Below, piece by piece: positions 6,910 through 12,203 of a DNA stretch of 12,203 bases. The notes under the pieces are model-generated. The model was not told the origin of the DNA, made no database searches, and was given only the letters and a program-made list of their open reading frames with translations. The DNA comes from Leptofilum sp050292445 (GTDB lineage Bacteria > Chloroflexota > Anaerolineae > Promineifilales > Promineifilaceae): NCBI GenBank assembly GCA_050292445.1, contig JBNKLQ010000194.1:1-12203 (forward strand). The letters run 5' to 3'. Every line of letters starts with the position of its first letter. Within the stretch, counting starts at the first letter, position 1. Both the position numbers and the translations under genes were made by a program.

Positions 6910-7814
6910 TTGACGTAAAGTGTAATTTATGTGGTGCGGATGATTTTTTCATTCGCTTTCCGGCCACCATGCAGCTGGAAGAACAGTTAGAAGTTGATGC
7001 ATTTTCCTGCACTAATCCTGGCTATGGACACCATGCGCAGATAGTTCAGTGTAAAAGTTGTGGCTATGTGTATGCCAACCCGCGTTGGGCAGGCGATGAA
7101 ATTTTGCAGGCGTATACGGCCGTTACTGACGAAACTTATGTGCAAGAGAGAGCTGGGCGGGAACTCACCTTTCAAAAACATTTGCGGGCCATGGAAAAAC
7201 GGGTGGGGCAGGCCAACGGCCGTTTCTTGCTAGACGTTGGTGCCTACATCGGCGTGTTTGTGGAGACTGCTTGCCAGGCAGGCTGGCAAGCATATGGCGT
7301 GGAGCCCTCTAAATGGGCGTCCAGCGTGGCGCAGCGGCAAGGGCTCAACGTCATCCACGGCACGCAGGACGCGCCGGAACTAAATGGCAAGCAGTTTGAT
7401 GTGGTTACCATGTGGGATGTGATCGAGCATGTTGCTGATCCATCGGGTGAGATTGGCAAAGCGTATAATTTGCTCAAGCCCGGTGGTTGGGTAGTGATCC
7501 ACACCATGGACATTAGCAGCCTGATTGCTAAACTCATGGGGCCACGCTGGCCGTGGCTGATGGATATGCACATTCATTACTTCAGCCAAAAAACATTGCG
7601 GCAAATGCTGGAGAAAAATGGGTTTGAAGTGGTATGGTCTGGCGCAGAGGGGCGTTACTTGCGGCTTAACTACCTTGTTAGCCGAGTGTCAGCGCTGAGT
7701 CGCCCGCTGGGGCACCTGGCCAATTGGTTTATTAATGGCCTACGGCTGGGGCATGTGGCCATTCCTCTGAACTTTGGCGATTTGTTTACGGTGTATGCCA
7801 GACGGCCGAATTAA
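6906..7814 (+). CDS. Class I SAM-dependent methyltransferase with N-terminal zinc-finger
   Basis: This is a 302-residue protein. Two Cys-x2-Cys pairs (C6/C9 and C49/C52) form a probable zinc-binding knuckle at residues 1-60. This layout is known in methyltransferases acting on sugars or nucleotide sugars. The Rossmann methyltransferase domain follows at about 100-245. Motif I is LLDVGAYIGVF (108-118), with D110, G112 and G116 kept but the middle glycine replaced by Y114. The acidic residue ending strand two is E133. The post-motif region WDVIEH has D171 and E174/H175, and LLKPGGW follows. The gene starts inside the stop of the Dpm1-like gene. Co-translation with it suggests a role in glycan or lipid-linked sugar modification, which is an inference. 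Acceptor substrate unknown. Confidence 0.88.
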   Translation: MIDVKCNLCGADDFFIRFPATMQLEEQLEVDAFSCTNPGYGHHAQIVQCKSCGYVYANPRWAGDEILQAYTAVTDETYVQERAGRELTFQKHLRAMEKRVGQANGRFLLDVGAYIGVFVETACQAGWQAYGVEPSKWASSVAQRQGLNVIHGTQDAPELNGKQFDVVTMWDVIEHVADPSGEIGKAYNLLKPGGWVVIHTMDISSLIAKLMGPRWPWLMDMHIHYFSQKTLRQMLEKNGFEVVWSGAEGRYLRLNYLVSRVSALSRPLGHLANWFINGLRLGHVAIPLNFGDLFTVYARRPN

Positions 7815-7816
7815 TA

Positions 7817-7851
7817 GTGAATCGTGAATGATGAACGGTTAATTGTGAATG
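7817..7851. repeat. Five degenerate heptamer repeats
   Basis: Directly after the methyltransferase stop codon, five 7-bp units run without gaps: GTGAATC, GTGAATG, ATGAACG, GTTAATT, GTGAATG. The first two and the last differ by at most one base. The unit sequence is unrelated to the heptamers at 807-889 and 9457-9484, although the period is the same. Confidence 0.72.
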
Positions 7852-7895
7852 CGGCCGTTTAAATTGGCACCCCTTCACTTTGTCAGGAAACGGCC
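7852..7895. repeat. 9-bp inverted repeat with CGGCCG core
   Basis: CGGCCGTTT (7852-7860) and AAACGGCCG (7887-7895) are perfect reverse complements separated by 26 bases. Each arm carries the palindromic CGGCCG core of the octamer frequent in this region. The right arm is followed by a T-rich stretch (7900-7908), so it could act as a weak terminator after the methyltransferase gene. The loop is long for that, and a protein-binding site is equally possible. Confidence 0.55.
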
Positions 7896-7959
7896 GAACC
7901 TTTTGTTTTATTCGCTACGTAATTTCTTCTGACAGAGTTTCCTAGTACCGTGTCTCACT

Positions 7960-9426
7960 GTGACTAAATTTGCTATTCTGAACACTAAACGCCTGTTTGT
8001 GGCCCTGTTTGCCATCGCCCTCTTCACGATGGCGGTGCGGGAGACGCTGGACCCGGATATGTGGTGGCATTTACGCACCGGAGAATACATTCTGCAAAAT
8101 GGCATCCCGGCACACGACGTATTTTCTTTCACTGTGCTGCAAAACGCCTGGGTGACGCATGAATGGCTCTCTCAGCTGATCATGTGGCTGGTTTACCTGG
8201 TGGGTGGCTTGCCTGGCCTTATTCTCTTTTTTGCGGCGCTTATTGCTCTGACGTTTTGGCTGCTCTATCAGGCTTGTACGGCACGGCCGTATCTCCCCGT
8301 CTTCATTGTTCTGTTAGCTGCCATTACTTCTGCCATTGTTTGGGGAGCGCGCCCGCAGATATTTAATTTGCTGCTAACGGCCGTTTTTGTCCTCATCGTT
8401 GAGCGGGTGAAGGATGGCAAGTGGGGCAGGCGGGCGCTTTGGTGGCTACCGCTGCTGACGCTGGTTTGGGCTAATTTGCACAGCGGCTACCTGCTGGGCA
8501 TCGTGCTGCTGGGCACGTATGCGGTGGGGGATGTGGCGCAGCGCTGGCTGGCTACACCCACTGAACGGACTTTGGACCGAACGGCCGTAACCCACCTTTT
8601 TGCCGTTACTTTTGTTAGTTTCCTGGCCGCCGCCGTGAACCCCAGCGGTATCGAGCTGTGGATTTACCCTTTCCTCACTCTGGGCAGCGGCGCGATGCAG
8701 TCATATATTCAAGAATGGCTTTCCCCCGATTTTCACCAAACCTATTTTTGGCCCTTTGCCGGGATGCTGGCGCTGGGTACGCTGGGCTGGATTTTTAACA
8801 AAAAACGCCCCACAATCACCGAACTGTTGCTCTTGTTGGGCACCGGGGCGGCGGGCTTGCTCTCGGCACGGCACATTCCGCTGTTTGCCGTCGTGGCCAC
8901 CCCAATCATTGTGCGCCATTGGTTCGGTGTGATTGCTGACAGCCGATTGGCACCCATTTTGCAGGCTGCGCCGCCGGAACAGTCCGCGAAGCCGCTGTTT
9001 GTGGTGCTGAACTGGCTGATTTTGCTGGTGGCGGTGGCAACGGCCGTTTTCTACACCATCACCAAAATCGACAACAACCAGACGGCCATTGCCGCCCGTT
9101 ACCCGGTGGCAGCCGTGGATTATCTGGAAGCATCCGGGCTGGACGAGGCGCGCGGCTACAACAGTTACAACTGGGGCGGCTACCTCATCTGGCGCGGTGT
9201 GCCCGTCTTCGTTGATGGCCGGGCGGATGTGTATGGCGATCCCTTTTTGCTTTTCTACCGTGAAACTTTTGAGGTACAGTCCACCTGGCAAGAGCCGCTG
9301 GATGAGTACAATGTGGATTATGTGCTGATGGAGCGGGGAACACCGTTAACGGCCGTTCTCACCGCCAGCCCTGATTGGACACAAGTTTATGAAGATAAGA
9401 TTGCTCAAATTTTTGTACGAGAGTGA
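7960..9426 (+). CDS. Multi-pass membrane protein, GT-C glycosyltransferase-like (paralogue A)
   Basis: This is a 488-residue integral membrane protein. A first helix (about 11-26) is followed by RETLDPDMWWHLRTGE with acidic D31 and D33. This position and motif resemble the first outer loop of GT-C type glycosyltransferases, which use polyprenyl-linked sugars. About ten hydrophobic segments run to about residue 365. A soluble C-terminal domain (about 380-488) has YNWGGYLIWR, VFVDGRADVYGD and VYEDKIAQIFVRE, a pattern I associate with uncharacterised bacterial membrane proteins. The function is therefore tentative. The GTG start at 7960 is chosen because the first helix begins soon after it and no ATG is near; no clear Shine-Dalgarno is seen. 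The next gene is a paralogue in the same orientation. Five ACGGCCGT octamers lie inside. Confidence 0.82.
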   Translation: MTKFAILNTKRLFVALFAIALFTMAVRETLDPDMWWHLRTGEYILQNGIPAHDVFSFTVLQNAWVTHEWLSQLIMWLVYLVGGLPGLILFFAALIALTFWLLYQACTARPYLPVFIVLLAAITSAIVWGARPQIFNLLLTAVFVLIVERVKDGKWGRRALWWLPLLTLVWANLHSGYLLGIVLLGTYAVGDVAQRWLATPTERTLDRTAVTHLFAVTFVSFLAAAVNPSGIELWIYPFLTLGSGAMQSYIQEWLSPDFHQTYFWPFAGMLALGTLGWIFNKKRPTITELLLLLGTGAAGLLSARHIPLFAVVATPIIVRHWFGVIADSRLAPILQAAPPEQSAKPLFVVLNWLILLVAVATAVFYTITKIDNNQTAIAARYPVAAVDYLEASGLDEARGYNSYNWGGYLIWRGVPVFVDGRADVYGDPFLLFYRETFEVQSTWQEPLDEYNVDYVLMERGTPLTAVLTASPDWTQVYEDKIAQIFVRE

Positions 9427-9456
9427 GCGGGTTGCAGGTGTTCTCTCACAAACAAT

Positions 9457-9519
9457 ACTTGCTACTTGCCACCTGCCACTTGCCACCAATTACCCAATTA
9501 CGCAATTGCCCAATTACAC
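9457..9519. repeat. Heptamer then octamer tandem repeats abutting a start codon
   Basis: Four 7-bp units (ACTTGCT, ACTTGCC, ACCTGCC, ACTTGCC; 9457-9484) are followed, after a 3-base join, by four 8-bp units (AATTACCC, AATTACGC, AATTGCCC, AATTACAC; 9488-9519). The last unit ends exactly at the base before the ATG at 9520. GCAGGTG at 9434-9440 is the reverse complement of 9470-9476, so a short opposite-strand copy may also be present upstream. Confidence 0.75.
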
Positions 9520-10974
9520 ATGTTAACCACTCGCCGCCTCTTCACCTATCTCCTCGCCATTGCCCTATTTGTCATGTCCGTGCGGGAGACGTTGGACCCG
9601 GACATGTGGTGGCATCTGCGCACCGGCGAAGCAATCTGGCAGATGCGGGCCATTCCCCAATTTGATCTGTTCAGCTACACCGTGCCGCAAAACGTGTGGA
9701 TTGTACAGCAATGGCTGACCGATTTGGGCATGTGGCTGGTGTATGAACTAGCGGGGCTGGCCGGATTGAGCCTGTTGTTTGCCGCGATTGTGGCTGTGGC
9801 TTTTATGCTGGTGTTTGCGCGGTGTGCAGGACGGCCGTATCTGGCCGCCTTCGTCACCCTCATTGCCTACCTCACCGCCGCCTTGCCCTTGGGCGTGCGC
9901 CCGCAGATGATCAATATTTTGTTTTTGGCGCTTTTTGTGTACGTAGTGGAAGGAGTAAGGGTGGCAGGATGGCGATCCAGGGCATTATGGATTTTGCCAG
10001 TGATTACGGCCGTTTGGGCCAACATGCACTCCGGCTATCTCACCGGCGTCGCCTTGCTAGGCGCGTACATCGTTGGCGAAACCATCCAACGCCGCCTGGC
10101 CCAGCCAGACGAAACAACCCTGTCCTGGTCCCACATTCGCCAACTGGCCATCGTGACGGTTGTGTCGCTGCTGGCGGCGCTCATAAATCCGCGCGGTGTT
10201 GACCTTGTGCTTTTTCCGCTGGGCACGCTGGGTAGCAATGCCATCCAGAGCAACATCGTGGAGTGGTATTCGCCTGATTTTCACCTGGTCTACTTCTGGT
10301 TTTTTGGCTTGATGATGGCCTTAGGTGTGGTCAGTATGGTTTTCTCGCGGCGACCCATCACCTGGACCGATTTGCTCTTATTTGGCGGGCCAGCGGCGGG
10401 TGGCCTGCTTTCGGCGCGGCACATTCCGCTGTTTGCCGTGGCCGCTGCGCCCATTATTGCCCGGCATTTGCTTAGCAGCCTCAGCCAGACACGGCTGTAT
10501 CCACTGGCCAACGGTACTGCCAGCCAAACTGCGCCAACGCGCTTTTTGCAGATTCTCAACGGCGTGGTGCTGCTGCTCATGCTGCTGGTGGGTGCGGTCT
10601 GGCTGCAAACGCGGCTGGCGGGCAACGAAGCGACACTAGAACGCACTTTCCCGGTGGCGGCGGTGGATTTTATTGAGGAGGCGGGGCTGGCCGACGCCCG
10701 ACTCTACAACACCTACGAATGGGGCGGTTATCTGATCTGGCGGCGAATACCTGTATTTATAGACGGCCGTACCGAACTCTACGGCGACGATTTCTTCCGC
10801 TATTATTTACAAACCATCCGGGTAAGCGAAAATTGGCAGCAGCCGCTGGACGAAATGAATGTCGATCTCATCCTGCTGCGCCGCAGCTCCGCCTTGGCCA
10901 CCGTGTTACAAGTCAGCCAAACCTGGCAGGAAGTCTACAGCGACGATCTTGCCCGTGTGTTTGTTAGGAATTAG
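9520..10974 (+). CDS. Multi-pass membrane protein, GT-C glycosyltransferase-like (paralogue B)
   Basis: This is a 484-residue paralogue of the preceding gene, collinear from end to end. The first helix (about 7-21) is followed by the identical RETLDPDMWWHLRTGE (D26, D28). Shared blocks include SGYL after WAN, LLSARHIPLFAV, FPVAAVDFIEEAGL, WGGYLIWR, a DGR-ELYGD block, and a terminal DDLARVFVRN. A longer in-frame start (TTG at 9466) is rejected because it would translate the intergenic tandem repeats and has no counterpart in paralogue A, while the ATG at 9520 aligns with A's N-terminus. No clear Shine-Dalgarno is seen before this ATG. The role is inferred as membrane glycosyl transfer or polymer handling from GT-C-like topology. 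It holds three ACGGCCGT octamers. Confidence 0.83.
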   Translation: MLTTRRLFTYLLAIALFVMSVRETLDPDMWWHLRTGEAIWQMRAIPQFDLFSYTVPQNVWIVQQWLTDLGMWLVYELAGLAGLSLLFAAIVAVAFMLVFARCAGRPYLAAFVTLIAYLTAALPLGVRPQMINILFLALFVYVVEGVRVAGWRSRALWILPVITAVWANMHSGYLTGVALLGAYIVGETIQRRLAQPDETTLSWSHIRQLAIVTVVSLLAALINPRGVDLVLFPLGTLGSNAIQSNIVEWYSPDFHLVYFWFFGLMMALGVVSMVFSRRPITWTDLLLFGGPAAGGLLSARHIPLFAVAAAPIIARHLLSSLSQTRLYPLANGTASQTAPTRFLQILNGVVLLLMLLVGAVWLQTRLAGNEATLERTFPVAAVDFIEEAGLADARLYNTYEWGGYLIWRRIPVFIDGRTELYGDDFFRYYLQTIRVSENWQQPLDEMNVDLILLRRSSALATVLQVSQTWQEVYSDDLARVFVRN

Positions 10975-10977
10975 AAA

Positions 10978-11790
10978 ATGAGATTCTTCGGTAAAAAGAA
11001 AACAATTCACGTTGAGTTTTTAGACCAAGAAACTGGTAAAATGTTTGGCCAAAGTGATGTACCGCCAGAAAATCTTCCTGAAACTTTTGAACTGAATACG
11101 ACAATACATTTAGGAGAAACGGATTGGTCTGTGATTTCTGCTGAACCTATGAATGCCTCTGAATTTCTGAAGACTGGAAAGCTAAGGCTGGTATTGCAGA
11201 AAGTGAGAATGATTGATCCGAAGAAAATTCTTTTCACGCTTCCCACAATTTGCAACTTTTTGGGAGAAGTTAGTCAAGAAATAGATACAACAGGTCGTGA
11301 ACTCACCATCCATGAGGATGATTGGCGAAATATTGAGTTGGTGTCCCTAAAATTTCGTGAGGAAATCAATAAGAATTTGGGAGCAATCTTTCGTATCCAT
11401 GAGGAAGAAAGAATTGAACAAGGATTTCGGACACTGCATTTAAGAAAAGATATTGAACAGCCTTTTGAATCTGTACATTTTCCTTTTGCTGAGTTAGATA
11501 AATTTGAGAAAAGTCGGCTATACAGTGGACTTGGTTATCTGAAAAACGGATTGGTTCTAGACGGTTTTGCCTTTTTAACTGTTGGCGGACTAACCTGGTA
11601 TGGAAGGCAAAAAGGTGGTTTTGTTCAAGAGCTTTGTTTGGCAAACCGTTTACCTAACAACCAAACTGAGCGAGAAGTTGAGATTTTGGCAAAAATGATG
11701 GGCGAGTATAACTTGGGTTTTGTGGATTGGAGTCAAGTGTTTTTAGCTAATTCAGAGCAAATGGAAAACCTCCAAGCATATTTTCGATAA
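10978..11790 (+). CDS. Hypothetical protein, AT-rich orphan
   Basis: This is a 270-residue soluble protein with no signal peptide or membrane segment. I do not recognise the family. The N-terminus is basic (MRFFGKKK) and leads into an apparently strand-rich region (about 9-80) with a PPENLPETFELNT stretch and HLGETDWSVISAEP. The remainder mixes acidic helices with a glycine-rich hydrophobic stretch around 185-215 (SGLGYLKNGLVLDGFAFLTVGG). AGGA (10966-10969) sits 8 bases before the ATG, which lies only 3 bp after the previous stop, so it may be co-transcribed with paralogue B. Spot counts give about 35-42% GC against about 60-70% in flanking genes, and it has no ACGGCCGT octamer. Recent acquisition by transfer is a reasonable inference. 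Confidence 0.8.
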   Translation: MRFFGKKKTIHVEFLDQETGKMFGQSDVPPENLPETFELNTTIHLGETDWSVISAEPMNASEFLKTGKLRLVLQKVRMIDPKKILFTLPTICNFLGEVSQEIDTTGRELTIHEDDWRNIELVSLKFREEINKNLGAIFRIHEEERIEQGFRTLHLRKDIEQPFESVHFPFAELDKFEKSRLYSGLGYLKNGLVLDGFAFLTVGGLTWYGRQKGGFVQELCLANRLPNNQTEREVEILAKMMGEYNLGFVDWSQVFLANSEQMENLQAYFR

Positions 11791-11814
11791 TCGTTCTTAT
11801 TAAAGGATACCACC

Positions 11815-12203
11815 TTGTCTGAATTAGATTCCCTATCTCGCTGGTGGCGTACCGATTGGCTGTGGCTGGCCTTGATTGGCCTGCTGTTCCAGGCTGTTTG
11901 GGCAGTGCAAATGCCCACGCCCACCTACATGGACGCCTACTACTACACCAGCAACGGCCAGCGGCTGGCGGCTGGTGACGGCTTTACGGAGTTGGTTATC
12001 TGGCAATATCTAGACGATCCGGCGGCAGTGCCTACGCCCAGCCACAGCTACTGGATGCCGTTGACCTCTATTTTGGCAGCGGCGGGCTTCAGCCTGGGGG
12101 ATGGTTTTTGGGCGGCGCAGCTGCCATTTTGGCTGCTGGCAGGCTTGCTGCCGCTGTTGGCGTACTGGATTAGTTTGCAATTTTTCAATGAGCGATGGCA
12201 GGT
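11815..12203 (+). CDS. Membrane glycosyltransferase-like protein, GT39/GT-C type (3' end outside window)
   Basis: The frame is open from a TTG at 11815 to the window end (129 codons seen). A good Shine-Dalgarno (AAAGGA, 11802-11807) lies 7 bases before the TTG, and no ATG or GTG fits as well. A short hydrophilic N-terminus precedes a membrane helix at about residues 15-32. An outer loop follows with PTPTYMDAYYYTSNGQRLA (D40 placed like the first catalytic acid of GT39/PMT-type enzymes), then PSHSYWMPLTS and further hydrophobic helices. The family usually moves sugars from polyprenyl phosphate carriers outside the membrane, which would fit the Dpm1-like gene upstream. GC content returns to the high level of the earlier genes. 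Exact sugar and acceptor are unknown. Confidence 0.78.
   Translation, partial: MSELDSLSRWWRTDWLWLALIGLLFQAVWAVQMPTPTYMDAYYYTSNGQRLAAGDGFTELVIWQYLDDPAAVPTPSHSYWMPLTSILAAAGFSLGDGFWAAQLPFWLLAGLLPLLAYWISLQFFNERWQ

Noticed and set aside
7879..7910. Promoter before paralogue A (TTGTCA at 7879-7884)
   Set aside because: The best -10-like element (TTTTAT at 7905-7910) is 20 bp away, too far for a confident call.
8701..9291. Long open frame on the minus strand (196 codons)
   Set aside because: It is antisense to paralogue A, low in hydrophobic structure, rich in His/Gly/Gln as expected from a shadow frame, and shows no motif.
9466..9519. N-terminal extension of paralogue B from a TTG start
   Set aside because: The extra 18 codons translate intergenic tandem repeats, have no match in paralogue A, and precede a well-placed ATG.

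Overview
The window is a bacterial chromosomal segment that reads as an uncultured Chloroflexota (Anaerolineae-like) genome. This assignment is an inference. It rests on the mix of genes (a dipeptide/oligopeptide ABC operon, a REC plus roadblock-like regulator, a Dpm1-type polyprenyl-phosphate sugar synthase, and large membrane proteins with a DPDMWWHLRTGE motif) and on mosaic GC content. No rRNA, tRNA, CRISPR array, transposase or phage gene is visible.

Layout. Positions 1-4003 hold a plus-strand peptide-type ABC transporter operon: permease B (5' end cut by the window), permease C, ATPase D and ATPase F. The substrate-binding protein is not in view. A good intrinsic terminator (4045-4071) ends it. 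A sigma70-like promoter (4076-4105) then leads into a response regulator (4138-5313) with an N-terminal receiver domain, a roadblock/LC7-like middle and an acidic tail. A HAD-family hydrolase (5317-6042, minus strand) converges on it with only 3 bp between the stop codons. Divergent from the HAD gene, a promoter and a strong hairpin precede a Dpm1-like glycosyltransferase (6157-6909). That gene overlaps by 4 bp a zinc-finger plus SAM methyltransferase (6906-7814). Two tandem paralogous multi-pass membrane proteins follow (7960-9426 and 9520-10974), then an AT-rich orphan gene of unknown function (10978-11790), then the start of another membrane glycosyltransferase-like gene that uses a TTG start (11815 to beyond 12203).

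How the genes may work together. The right half looks like a cell-envelope glycosylation neighbourhood. The Dpm1-like enzyme would charge a polyprenyl phosphate with a sugar, and the GT-C-like membrane proteins could use such lipid-linked sugars outside the membrane. The methyltransferase could modify a sugar or lipid. The left half is peptide or nickel uptake and appears unrelated.

The most unusual signals are not genes. First, the palindromic octamer ACGGCCGT occurs 15 times between 4483 and 10770, where about 0.2 would be expected by chance in the whole window. It is absent from the ABC operon and from the AT-rich gene, and it usually encodes Thr-Ala-Val. Second, three intergenic spacers (807-889, 7817-7851, 9457-9519) are built of degenerate 7-bp (and once 8-bp) tandem units with a different unit sequence at each site. 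One of these forms two mutually complementary arms. Third, a long hairpin at 6114-6153 overlaps the ribosome-binding site of the Dpm1-like gene.
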